From Mycobacterium sp. 155 (GTDB lineage: Bacteria > Actinomycetota > Actinomycetes > Mycobacteriales > Mycobacteriaceae): 64,000 nt of DNA. The stretch is from NCBI RefSeq assembly GCF_000373905.1, contig NZ_KB892705.1:2723463-2787462 (forward strand), written 5' to 3'. The notes beneath the pieces are model-generated. The model ran no database searches. It was not told where the DNA came from and saw only the letters and a program-made list of their open reading frames with translations. Made by a program: the position numbers and the translations under genes. Positions 56,122-64,000 of the stretch are shown here, one piece after another; within the stretch, counting starts at the first letter, position 1; every line of letters begins with the position of its first letter.

Positions 56122-57516
56122 TCAGTGTGTGAAGGGCTGCACCCTGTCGAAGAATCCGCCGGGCTTGAGTTTGTCGAGGTGGCCCAGGACGGTGATGGTG
56201 TCCTCTTTGAAGGCCCTGGCCAGGTCCGTCGAGAACCCTTCACGGACCACGATCCGCAGCACGACGACGTCGTTCGCCTTGTCGGGCATGGTGTACGCCG
56301 GAACCTGCCAGCCGAATGCGCGCAACGCCTGTGACACGTCGAATTCGGTGTAGCCCGGGTTGCCCTTGAGCCGGAAGCTGATCACCGGGATGGCCGATCC
56401 GTCAGAGATGATGTCGAAGTGCTCGCTGGCACGGAGCTCGTCGCCGAGCCACCGCGCGGTCTGTGAGAGACATTTCATGACCTGGGTGTATCCGGCCCGG
56501 CCGAGGCGCAGGAAGTTGTAGTACTGGCCCACCACCTGGTTGCCGGGCCGGGAGAAGTTCAGCGTGAACGTCGGCATGTCGCCGCCGAGGTAGTTGACCC
56601 GGAACACGAGATCTTCGGGCAGGTGTTCCTTGCTGCGCCACACCACGAACCCGATACCTGGATAGGTCAGCCCGTACTTGTGCCCGCTGACGTTGATCGA
56701 CACCACGCGGGGCAACCGGAAATCCCACTCGAGGTCGGGGTGCAGAAACGGCACCACGAAGCCACCGCTGGCGGCGTCGACGTGCACCGGGATGTCGAGC
56801 TTTCCGGAGCCTGCGAGCTCGTCGAGGGCCGCGCAGATCTCGGCGACCGGCTCGAGTTCGCCGGTGAACGTGGTGCCGAGGATCGCGACGACGCCGATGG
56901 TGTCCTCGTCGACCGCGTCGAGCACCTGTTCGGGGGTGATGACGTATCGCCCCTCCTCCATCGGCAGATAACGCGGCTCGACGTCGAAGTAGCGGCAGAA
57001 CTTCTCCCACACCACCTGAACGTTGGAACCCATCACCAGGTTGGGGGTACGACCCTTCCATCCGGATGGGTTGTCGGTTCCGCCGAACTTTTCGCGCCAG
57101 CGCCATTTCAGCGCCAGGCCCGCCAGCATCACGGCCTCGCTAGACCCGATGGTGGATACGCCGGTGGCACTTGATGGATCGTCGTCGCGCAGGTCTTCGG
57201 CATGAAAGAGATCGGCGACCATGTTGACGCAGCGAGTCTCGATGGCGGCGGTCGCCGGGTACTCGTCCTTGTCGATCATGTTCTTGTCGAACGTATCTGC
57301 CATCAGCTTTGCCGCCTCGTCATCCATCCAGGTGGTGACGAACGTCGCCAGATTCAGCCGCGAACTGCCGTCGAGCATGAGTTCGTCCTGGATGAACCGG
57401 TAGGCCGCCGGAGGATCCATCGCGTCGTCCGGCAAGCGCAGCGCAGGGACCGGTGCCATGTCGAGTCGCCCGGTATAGGCGGGCGCGACGAGGGCATGGG
57501 AGTGCTTGCGGGACAT
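56122..57516 (-). CDS. gadB: Glutamate decarboxylase
   Basis: 464 residues, PLP-dependent group II decarboxylase converting glutamate to GABA, tied to acid resistance. The PLP Lys sits in '[19 protein letters not shown]' and the cofactor Asp in '[14 protein letters not shown]'. '[23 protein letters not shown]' is typical of GadB. Same order as Rv3432c, next to nnr with only 14 nt between them, so the two are co-transcribed. Confidence 0.95.
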   Translation of the reverse strand: MSRKHSHALVAPAYTGRLDMAPVPALRLPDDAMDPPAAYRFIQDELMLDGSSRLNLATFVTTWMDDEAAKLMADTFDKNMIDKDEYPATAAIETRCVNMVADLFHAEDLRDDDPSSATGVSTIGSSEAVMLAGLALKWRWREKFGGTDNPSGWKGRTPNLVMGSNVQVVWEKFCRYFDVEPRYLPMEEGRYVITPEQVLDAVDEDTIGVVAILGTTFTGELEPVAEICAALDELAGSGKLDIPVHVDAASGGFVVPFLHPDLEWDFRLPRVVSINVSGHKYGLTYPGIGFVVWRSKEHLPEDLVFRVNYLGGDMPTFTLNFSRPGNQVVGQYYNFLRLGRAGYTQVMKCLSQTARWLGDELRASEHFDIISDGSAIPVISFRLKGNPGYTEFDVSQALRAFGWQVPAYTMPDKANDVVVLRIVVREGFSTDLARAFKEDTITVLGHLDKLKPGGFFDRVQPFTH

Positions 57517-57530
57517 GTGAATCCTTCCGG

Positions 57531-58943
57531 TTACAGCGACGCGATCGCGGTGCGGATGTGAGCAAGAATGCGGGAAGCCGAAGTCGGAGCCGGGTGCGGC
57601 CCCGGGTCGGCCGCGGAGAGGTTGGCCGCGCGCGTGTGTACGAATGCCCCGGCCGCCGCGGCCTGCGCGGGCTGCAGCCCGGCGGCCAGTAGCGCCCCGA
57701 TGATGCCCGACAGTACGTCACCCGAGCCCGCGGTGGCGGCCCACGACTGCCCGGCCCGGTTGAGGTAGGTCGTCCCGTCGACGCCGGCGATGACGGTGAC
57801 GTTTCCTTTGAGCAGAACGGTGGCGCCGAGCCGGTCGGCGAGGCAGCGGGCGGCGGCGACCCGGTCGACCCCCACGGGTTCACCGGCCAGCCGCTGGTAC
57901 TCACCCGCGTGCGGGGTCAGCACAGTCGGAGCACGCCGTCCGGCGAGCAGGCCGGGATCCTTGGAAAGCAGGGTCAGCCCATCTGCGTCGACAAGTACCG
58001 GCAGATCGGTGTCGAGCGCGAACCGCAGGGCCGCCTTCGCATGGTCATCGGTGCCCATGCCGGGGCCGGCCACCCATGCCTGTACCCGGCCCGCCGCCCC
58101 GGGTCCTGCTGCCGCGATCACCTCGGGCCAGTGAGAAAGCACCTGCTGCGCAGCACTTCCCGCATAGCGAACCATCCCGGAGGTGGCGGCCACAGCGGCC
58201 CCGACGCTCAACACCGCGGCCCCGGGATAGGTCGCCGAGCCGGACAGCAGCCCTGTCACGCCCTGGGTGTATTTGTCGTCGTTGGGTCCGGGCACCGGCC
58301 ACAGCGCTTCGACATCGTCGGCGTCGAGTCCGAGCAGATCGGTAGCGGGTAGGTCCAGGCCGATGTCGACGAGTTCGACGCGTCCGCAATCAGCCAGCGC
58401 ATGAACGGGTTTCAGACCGCCGAAGGTGACCGTGAGCACAGCCCGCACATGCGGACCGTCGGTCGCCCCGGTCTGAACATCGATACCGCTGGGAATGTCG
58501 ACGGCCACCACTGGCGCAGAACTGGCCGCGAACACCTCGGCGGCGGCCGGCCGCAACGCGCCCCGGCCCGAGATTCCCACCACGCCATCGATCACCAAAT
58601 CCGTTGCGGCGGCGATCGTTTGCACGATCCGGCCACCGGATGCACGAAACGCTGCCAGCGCTACGGGGTGGGTGTGGTCCGGGTTGAGCAGCACAGCATC
58701 AGCAGCTGCACCGCGACGACGCAGGAACGTCGCAGCCCACAGCGCGTCCCCGCCGTTGTCACCAGAGCCCACGACAGCGCACACCCGCCGGCCGGAAATC
58801 CCTCCGGTACGGTTCACCAGCTCACGACCGATCGCCGTCGCCAATCCGTAGGCGGCGCGGCGCATCAGCGCGCCGTCAGGCAACGATGCCAGTAGCGGCG
58901 CCTCGGCGGCTCGGATCGCATCGGCCGTGAAGTAGTGCCGCAT
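57531..58943 (-). CDS. nnr: Bifunctional NAD(P)HX epimerase/dehydratase
   Basis: 470 residues; repairs hydrated NAD(P)H. The N-terminal YjeF_N epimerase domain (1-210) contains 'CAVVGSGDNGGDALWAATFLRRRG' and 'VVAVDIPSGIDVQTGATDG'. The C-terminal dehydratase domain has 'VLVDADGLTLL', 'VLTPHAGEYQRL' and the ATP/ADP loop 'SWAATAGSGDVLSGIIGALLAAG'. Equivalent to Rv3433c. About 100 nt without a gene separates it from sdaA. Confidence 0.94.
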   Translation of the reverse strand: MRHYFTADAIRAAEAPLLASLPDGALMRRAAYGLATAIGRELVNRTGGISGRRVCAVVGSGDNGGDALWAATFLRRRGAAADAVLLNPDHTHPVALAAFRASGGRIVQTIAAATDLVIDGVVGISGRGALRPAAAEVFAASSAPVVAVDIPSGIDVQTGATDGPHVRAVLTVTFGGLKPVHALADCGRVELVDIGLDLPATDLLGLDADDVEALWPVPGPNDDKYTQGVTGLLSGSATYPGAAVLSVGAAVAATSGMVRYAGSAAQQVLSHWPEVIAAAGPGAAGRVQAWVAGPGMGTDDHAKAALRFALDTDLPVLVDADGLTLLSKDPGLLAGRRAPTVLTPHAGEYQRLAGEPVGVDRVAAARCLADRLGATVLLKGNVTVIAGVDGTTYLNRAGQSWAATAGSGDVLSGIIGALLAAGLQPAQAAAAGAFVHTRAANLSAADPGPHPAPTSASRILAHIRTAIASL

Positions 58944-59045
58944 CAGCCCCCGTTCCGCTCGACGAATCGCGACGTGCCCGCGCGCCGACAGGTTACGCGG
59001 GATTAGCGGGTGGCGTCATGGGTTCAGTGCCGGCACGCCTTCCCC

Positions 59046-60440
59046 TCAGCACTCGACCACGTTCAGCGGCAGCTCGACGACGTTGAGAGCCAAGCCGCCA
59101 CGGGCGGTCTCCTTGTACTTGACGCTCATGTCGGCGCCGGTTTCACGCATGGTCTTGATCGCCTTGTCCAATGAGACGTGGTGGGTGCCGTCGCCGTGCA
59201 AGGCCATCCGAGCAGCGCTGATCGCCTTGATCGAGCCGACGGCGTTGCGCTCGATGCACGGGATCTGCACCAGCCCCCCGACGGGGTCGCACGTCAGGCC
59301 GAGGTTGTGCTCGATGCCGATCTCGGCAGCGTTCTCCACCTGTTCGGGGGTGGCGCCGAGCACTTCGGCCAGGCCTGCCGCCGCCATGGAGCACGCGGAG
59401 CCCACCTCACCCTGACAACCCACCTCAGCACCCGAAATGGAGGCATTCTCCTTGAACAGCAACCCGATTGCTCCCGCGGTCAGCAGGAACCGCACCACGC
59501 CGTCCTCGCTGAAGCTACTGATGAACTGGCGGTAGTAGTGCAGCACAGCGGGGATGATGCCGGCGGCGCCGTTGGTCGGCGCGGTGACGACACGACCGCC
59601 CGCGGCGTTCTCCTCATTGACCGCGAGCGCATACATGGTCACCCATTCCATCGCCCGCAGCGCGTCCTGCTCGTCGCCGCCGCTCTCCAGACGTTCGCGC
59701 AGCTCGGCGGCGCGGCGCCGGACCTTGAGCCCTCCGGGCAGTACACCGCTGACGTGCGTTCCCCGCTCGACGCATTGCTGCATGACCTCCCAGATGTGCA
59801 GCAGGCCCGCCCTGATCTCGGCTTCGCTGCGCCACACCTTCTCGTTGGCCATCATGAGATCGCTGATACTCATTCCGGTCTCGGCGGTCAGCCTGAGCAT
59901 CTCGGCTCCGCTGCTGAACGGGTAAGGCACCGGGGTCGGATCGACAACGAGGACCCGGGTACCCGTTTCGTCCTCGTCGAGGACGAAACCACCTCCGACG
60001 GAGTAGTACTCGCGGCGCTCCAGTTGCTCCCCGGCCGCGTCGAATGCGTAAAAGACCATGCCGTTGCTGTGGAAGTCCAGGCGCTTGCGGCGGTGCAGCA
60101 CGATGTCCTCGTCGACGTCGAACCGGATCGGGTGAGTACCCGCCAGCCGCAGCTGCCCTTCGGACCGGATGGCATCCACCCTCGGGTCGGCCGCGACCGG
60201 GTCGACCAACTGGGGCTGTTCCCCCTCCAGGCCCAGGACCACCGCCTTGACGCTGCCGTGGCCGTGTCCGGTGGCTCCGAGCGAGCCGAACAGTTCACAG
60301 CGCACGGCGGCGGTGTTCTCGATCAGGCCCTCCGCGGCCAGCCGGGATACAAACAGATAGGCGGCCTTCATAGGCCCGACCGTGTGGGAGCTCGATGGGC
60401 CGATGCCCACCTTGAACAGCTCGAAAACGCTAACAGTCAC
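59046..60440 (-). CDS. sdaA: L-serine dehydratase (iron-sulfur type)
   Basis: 464 residues; deaminates serine to pyruvate with a 4Fe-4S cluster. '[28 protein letters not shown]' begins the beta domain. The alpha domain has '[13 protein letters not shown]', '[18 protein letters not shown]' and '[20 protein letters not shown]', whose Cys residues hold the cluster. GTG 60440 matches the family start and has AAGG upstream. Divergent from the GntR gene, with an AT-rich palindrome in the shared region. Confidence 0.93.
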   Translation of the reverse strand: MTVSVFELFKVGIGPSSSHTVGPMKAAYLFVSRLAAEGLIENTAAVRCELFGSLGATGHGHGSVKAVVLGLEGEQPQLVDPVAADPRVDAIRSEGQLRLAGTHPIRFDVDEDIVLHRRKRLDFHSNGMVFYAFDAAGEQLERREYYSVGGGFVLDEDETGTRVLVVDPTPVPYPFSSGAEMLRLTAETGMSISDLMMANEKVWRSEAEIRAGLLHIWEVMQQCVERGTHVSGVLPGGLKVRRRAAELRERLESGGDEQDALRAMEWVTMYALAVNEENAAGGRVVTAPTNGAAGIIPAVLHYYRQFISSFSEDGVVRFLLTAGAIGLLFKENASISGAEVGCQGEVGSACSMAAAGLAEVLGATPEQVENAAEIGIEHNLGLTCDPVGGLVQIPCIERNAVGSIKAISAARMALHGDGTHHVSLDKAIKTMRETGADMSVKYKETARGGLALNVVELPLNVVEC

Positions 60441-60508
60441 GCCGTTGACCTTTATGTTCGGTGACAATCCGAGGAGGCTCACCCCGACGCCCGCGATTGA
60501 ATACACGA

Positions 60509-60520
60509 TTAATATATCAA
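60509..60520. promoter_or_regulatory. Candidate GntR operator between sdaA and gntR
   Basis: 'TTAATATATCAA' stands out from the GC-rich surroundings and is a near palindrome. It differs by one base over eleven from the site at 61500-61510 before glyA, suggesting one regulator for both. Confidence 0.55.
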
Positions 60521-60576
60521 CTGAGTTTCAATCTGCATAGAAGCTGTTGGCGGCAATAACTGTTGGATACCACTGC

Positions 60577-60582
60577 TAAGAT
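60577..60582 (+). promoter_or_regulatory. -10 element for a probably leaderless gntR transcript
   Basis: TAAGAT lies six bases before the GTG start at 60589, the spacing seen in leaderless mycobacterial messages. No Shine-Dalgarno is visible before the GTG. Confidence 0.5.
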
Positions 60583-60588
60583 CTGGCC

Positions 60589-61263
60589 GTGGCGATCGCT
60601 CCACTGAGCTCGATGGACCAGGCCGGCCCTCCAGCCTCCTTGGCGGACCGGGCGTACCTGGCGCTGCGTGATCAGCTGACCACGCTGCAGATCCGGCCGG
60701 GCGAGCCCATCGATGATGTTCGGGTGTCCAACGAATTGGACGTCGGCCGCACACCGGTGCGCGAGGCGCTCAAACGCCTCGAAGACGATCGTCTGGTCAT
60801 CTCCTATCCACGCCGCGGGACCTTCGCCACGGGTGTGGAGATCACGGACCTGGCCTATATCAACGAGATTCGGCTACAGCTCGAGCCCCTGGCCGCCCGT
60901 CGCGCGGCTGAACGCGCCAACGCGAGCCAGCGCGCCGAGCTGCAACAGCTGCTCGACGCCTACAAGACCATCGACGACCTGCCTGGCGACCCCATGGAAT
61001 TGATGCGACTGGACATCGCCATCCACCGCAGCATCTACCGAGCCGCGGGCAACCCGCACCTGGAAGACGTACTGATCCGCTACCACAACCTCGTGACCCG
61101 AATCTTCTGCCTGTTCCTCGAGCGGCTCACCGATGTCGCAGAGCACATCAACGAGCATTCGGCCATCCTGTCGGCCATCATCAACGGCGATGCCGACACC
61201 GCGGCCGAGTTGACACTGCAGCACGTGACCGGCTTCGAGGTCGGGGTTCGGGCCGTCATCTGA
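60589..61263 (+). CDS. GntR/FadR-family regulator (FCD domain)
   Basis: 224 residues. A winged helix ('DQLTTLQIRPGEPIDDVRVSNELDVGRTPVREALKRLEDDRLVISYPRRGTF', about 28-80) is followed by an FCD effector domain whose metal site includes the D-x3-H of 'LDIAIHRSIYRAAGNPHL' and later His residues ('EHINEHSAIL'). Lying between sdaA and glyA-soxB, it probably responds to serine, glycine, sarcosine or a derivative. The effector and sign of regulation are inferred. Confidence 0.88.
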   Translation: MAIAPLSSMDQAGPPASLADRAYLALRDQLTTLQIRPGEPIDDVRVSNELDVGRTPVREALKRLEDDRLVISYPRRGTFATGVEITDLAYINEIRLQLEPLAARRAAERANASQRAELQQLLDAYKTIDDLPGDPMELMRLDIAIHRSIYRAAGNPHLEDVLIRYHNLVTRIFCLFLERLTDVAEHINEHSAILSAIINGDADTAAELTLQHVTGFEVGVRAVI

Positions 61264-61460
61264 CGCGCACCGCCGGGAAACAATCCCCTCGCAGTGGGCG
61301 AGGCCGCCGGCAACTCGACACCCCCGCTGCGCCCTATGCCGAGAGTGTCGGCTTCCGCGACGACACGCCGGGCACCATCACAACAAGCTGCACGCCCGCC
61401 ACAGTGGCCGGCTCGCAATATCACCGGCAAACGCACGTCGATCAAAACCCGACAGAACCC

Positions 61461-61510
61461 TTGACCGGCTTCTCTTGCGGCCATACAGTGATCGCCAACT
61501 GATATATCAA
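61461..61510 (+). promoter_or_regulatory. glyA promoter with overlapping palindromic operator
   Basis: TTGACC (61461-61466) and TACAGT (61484-61489) are 17 bp apart. The perfect palindrome 'TGATATATCA' (61500-61509) falls around the expected transcription start, a place suited to repression. GAGGAG (near 61522) is the glyA ribosome-binding site. Confidence 0.62.
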
Positions 61511-61533
61511 TCGTCTGGATCAGAGGAGTCTGT

Positions 61534-62847
61534 ATGGGTGTTCAAACAGAGGCCGCACACGGCACCGTCTTGGGCCAATCGCTCGCCGCTGCCGATCCGG
61601 AAGTCTATGCCGCCGTCGTCGACGAGCAGCGCCGCCAAGAAAACACCCTGGAGATGATCGCCAGCGAGAACTTCGCGCCGCTGTCGGTGATGGAGGCGCA
61701 GGGCAGCGTGCTGACCAACAAGTACGCCGAGGGCTACCCCGGCCGGCGCTACTACGGCGGCTGCGAGCATGTCGACGTGGTCGAGCAGCTCGCCATCGAC
61801 CGGATCAAGGCGCTGTTCGGCGCCGAGTACGCCAACGTCCAGCCCCACTCGGGCGCGCAGGCCAACGCGGCCGCCATGGCCGCCCTGCTCCAGCCCGGCG
61901 ACACCATCCTCGGCCTGGCCCTGGCCCACGGCGGTCACCTGACCCACGGCATGCACCTGAACTTCTCCGGCAAGCTGTACAACGTCGCCGCCTACCACGT
62001 CCGCGAGGACGACCACCGCGTCGACATGGCTCAGGTGGAGGAGCTCGCGCGCGAGCACCGTCCCCAGGTGATCATCGCCGGATGGTCGGCCTACCCACGG
62101 CAGCTGGACTTCGCGGAGTTCCGCCGGATCGCCGACGAGGTAGGCGCGTACCTCATGGTGGACATGGCGCACTTCGCCGGTCTCGTCGCCGCCGGGCTTC
62201 ACCCGTCACCGGTGCCGCACGCTCACGTGGTCACCTCGACGACCCACAAGACTCTCGGCGGCCCGCGTGGTGGCATCATCCTCACCAACGATGCGGCGCT
62301 GGCGAAGAAGTTCAATTCGTCGGTGTTCCCGGGTCAGCAGGGCGGCCCGCTGGAGCACGTCATCGCCGCCAAGGCCGTGTCGTTCAAACTGGCCGGCGAG
62401 CCCGAGTTCCGCGAGCGCCAGCAGCGCACCCTCGACGGCGCGAAGATCCTGGCAGACCGCCTCCTGCAAGAGGATTCGCGCAAGGCGGGCATCAACGTGG
62501 TCTCCGGCGGCACCGACGTGCACCTGGTTCTGGTCGACCTGCGGGAATCCGAACTCGACGGCAAGCAGGCCGAGGACCGGCTGCACCGGGTCGGAATCAC
62601 GGTGAACCGCAACGCGGTCCCGTTCGACCCGCGACCACCGATGGTCAGCTCAGGTGTGCGGATCGGCACCCCCGCCCTGGCTACGCGGGGATTCGACCTC
62701 GATGCGTTCCGCGAGGTTGCCGACGTCGTCAGCCTCGCCCTGCGGCCGGACACCGACGACGCCGGCCTGGCCGCTCTGCGCGACCGGGTCGATGTTCTGG
62801 CCGCCCGCTTCCCGCTGTACCCCTCCCTGACGAAGGCCGCACTGTGA
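61534..62847 (+). CDS. glyA: Serine hydroxymethyltransferase
   Basis: 437 residues; interconverts serine and glycine with THF/methylene-THF. '[38 protein letters not shown]' is the N-terminal signature, and the PLP Lys is in '[16 protein letters not shown]'. The 3' end overlaps soxB (GTGA). Because it heads a sarcosine oxidase operon and is not next to folate synthesis genes, it is likely a catabolic glycine/sarcosine copy; a second housekeeping glyA elsewhere would be expected. Confidence 0.95.
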   Translation: MGVQTEAAHGTVLGQSLAAADPEVYAAVVDEQRRQENTLEMIASENFAPLSVMEAQGSVLTNKYAEGYPGRRYYGGCEHVDVVEQLAIDRIKALFGAEYANVQPHSGAQANAAAMAALLQPGDTILGLALAHGGHLTHGMHLNFSGKLYNVAAYHVREDDHRVDMAQVEELAREHRPQVIIAGWSAYPRQLDFAEFRRIADEVGAYLMVDMAHFAGLVAAGLHPSPVPHAHVVTSTTHKTLGGPRGGIILTNDAALAKKFNSSVFPGQQGGPLEHVIAAKAVSFKLAGEPEFRERQQRTLDGAKILADRLLQEDSRKAGINVVSGGTDVHLVLVDLRESELDGKQAEDRLHRVGITVNRNAVPFDPRPPMVSSGVRIGTPALATRGFDLDAFREVADVVSLALRPDTDDAGLAALRDRVDVLAARFPLYPSLTKAAL

Positions 62848-64000
62848 CAACAGCTTCCACGCCGACCCCGCCCGGCGCCCACCTGCCGGAGCACCCAGAT
62901 TTCCTGTGGCGCACCCCCGATCCCAAGAAGTCCTACGACGTCGTGATCGTCGGTGGCGGTGGACACGGCCTCGCCACCGCCCACTACCTGGCGAAGAACC
63001 ACGGCATCACCAATGTCGCAGTGCTGGAGCGTGGTTGGCTGGCCGGCGGCAACATGGCCCGCAACACCACGCTGATCCGGTCGAACTACCTGTGGGACGA
63101 GAGCGCCCGCATCTACGAGCACGCCCTGAAGCTCTGGGAAGGTCTCGAAGAGGACCTGGATTACCCCATCCTGTTCAGCCAGCGCGGCGTGCTCAACCTC
63201 GCACACAGCCTGCAGGACGTGCGCGACAGCGTACGGCGGGTGGAGGCCAACAAACTCAACGGGATTGACGCCGAGTGGGTCGATGCTAAACAGGTCAAAG
63301 AGCTGTGCCCCATCGTCAACATATCCGACGACATCCGGTACCCGGTGCTCGGTGCGACCTATCAACCGCGCGCCGGTATCGCCAAACATGATTATGTCGC
63401 ATGGGGATTCGCGCGGCGGGCCGATGAGGCCGGCATCGACATCGTCCAGAACTGCGAAGTCACCGGGTTCGCCACCGAAGGCGACCGGGTCACCGGGGTG
63501 CGCACCACCCGCGGTGACATCGCGGCCGGCCAGGTGCTGCTGTGTGCGGCCGGGCACACCTCGACCCTGACCGACATGCTCGGCATCCGCACGCCGCTGC
63601 AGAGCCATCCACTGCAGGCGCTCGTCTCCGAACTCCTCGAGCCGGTTCATCCCACGATCGTGATGTCGAACGCCGTGCACGTCTACGTCTCTCAGGCGCA
63701 CAAGGGCGAGCTGGTCATGGGCGCGGGTGTCGACTCCTACAACGGGTACGGCCAGCGCGGCGCGTTCCACATCATCGAACGCCAGATGGCCGCCGCGGTG
63801 GAGTTGTTCCCCGTGTTCGCCAGGGCGCACCTGCTGCGCACCTGGGCAGGCATCGTCGACGTCTGCCCGGACGCGTCGCCCATCGTGGGCCGCGCCGGCT
63901 ACGAGAACCTCTACCTCAACGCCGGTTGGGGCACAGGAGGTTTCAAGGTGACCCCCGGCATCGGATGGTGTCTCGCGGACACGATCGCCAACGGCCGCGA
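62844..64000 (+). CDS. soxB: Sarcosine oxidase subunit beta, 3' end beyond the window
   Basis: At least 385 residues, read from GTG 62844, which overlaps the glyA stop. FAD fold '[24 protein letters not shown]', then '[24 protein letters not shown]', the SoxB region that carries the covalent-flavin His area, and '[17 protein letters not shown]' near the cut end. The enzyme oxidises sarcosine to glycine plus methylene-THF and H2O2 as a heterotetramer; soxD, soxA and soxG would be expected just past 64000. GlyA then handles the glycine and one-carbon unit. Confidence 0.94.
   Translation, partial: MTTASTPTPPGAHLPEHPDFLWRTPDPKKSYDVVIVGGGGHGLATAHYLAKNHGITNVAVLERGWLAGGNMARNTTLIRSNYLWDESARIYEHALKLWEGLEEDLDYPILFSQRGVLNLAHSLQDVRDSVRRVEANKLNGIDAEWVDAKQVKELCPIVNISDDIRYPVLGATYQPRAGIAKHDYVAWGFARRADEAGIDIVQNCEVTGFATEGDRVTGVRTTRGDIAAGQVLLCAAGHTSTLTDMLGIRTPLQSHPLQALVSELLEPVHPTIVMSNAVHVYVSQAHKGELVMGAGVDSYNGYGQRGAFHIIERQMAAAVELFPVFARAHLLRTWAGIVDVCPDASPIVGRAGYENLYLNAGWGTGGFKVTPGIGWCLADTIANGR

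Noticed and set aside
61264-61500. Glycine riboswitch before glyA
   Set aside because: The region lacks the conserved glycine-aptamer cores; a normal promoter and palindrome explain it better.
62334-63830. 498-codon minus-strand frame over glyA/soxB
   Set aside because: Antisense shadow of two clear enzymes; no recognisable domain and an implausible residue mix.

Overview
The window is chromosomal DNA from a high-GC actinobacterium, almost certainly a rapidly growing Mycobacterium/Mycolicibacterium. The evidence is gene content and order. folD, mfpA with the four-gene GTPase/roadblock/sensor operon, trmL, a nitroreductase, dnaE2, htdY, iunH, imuB-imuA', guaA, choD-like, guaB3, guaB2, an Rv3412-like gene, rsdA-sigD, an Rv3415c-like gene, whiB3, groES-groEL1, tsaD-rimI-tsaB-tsaE, alr, gadB and nnr follow the same order as M. 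tuberculosis Rv3355c-Rv3433c, with species-specific insertions. No rRNA, tRNA or CRISPR array was seen.

Layout. 1-2917 is an accessory patch: the 3' part of a group II intron (maturase plus ribozyme domains V/VI) sitting inside a DUF222/HNH-endonuclease gene, an orphan gene remnant and a hypothetical gene. 2998-9661 holds folD with a small membrane protein, two membrane proteins, and an Rv1747-like FHA-ABC transporter. 9741-14473 is the mfpA operon. 14768-25114 contains trmL, the nitroreductase, a small His-rich secreted protein, and the two SOS-controlled translesion loci (dnaE2; imuA'-imuB), each with a LexA box. 25399-29326 is a secretion-flavoured locus: a small lipoprotein-like protein, a sedolisin (S53) protease and a zinc-ribbon membrane protein. 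The last two are joined by two tiny tandem ORFs through successive ATGA overlaps. 29409-39839 covers guanine nucleotide synthesis (guaA, guaB3, guaB2), interrupted by a TetR/degenerate ABC/YhgE-type exporter module and a GMC oxidoreductase.

40011-43784 is the sigD/rsdA and whiB3 regulatory block. 44034-48630 is a second variable patch of small exported proteins: an internally deleted OsmC-like ORF, a hemophore-like protein, a repeat-rich surface protein, and a berberine-bridge-type FAD oxidase with a decayed copy of its own 5' end. 48864-51049 is groES-groEL1 under a CIRCE/HrcA operator. 51195-56063 is one tightly overlapping operon (alr, hydrolase, tsaE, tsaB, rimI, tsaD). gadB and nnr follow. 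The right end is a serine/glycine/sarcosine module (sdaA, a divergent GntR regulator, glyA and the start of soxB) with a shared AT-rich palindrome near both promoters.

The most unusual observations are: the chain of ATGA-coupled mini-ORFs between the S53 protease and the zinc-ribbon membrane gene; a transporter module whose ATPase has lost every canonical nucleotide-binding motif; the 48-residue OsmC with its centre missing; a ~60 bp inverted-repeat element found at two convergent gene ends; and the putative GntR regulon. All calls come from reading sequence and translations; no database search was possible.
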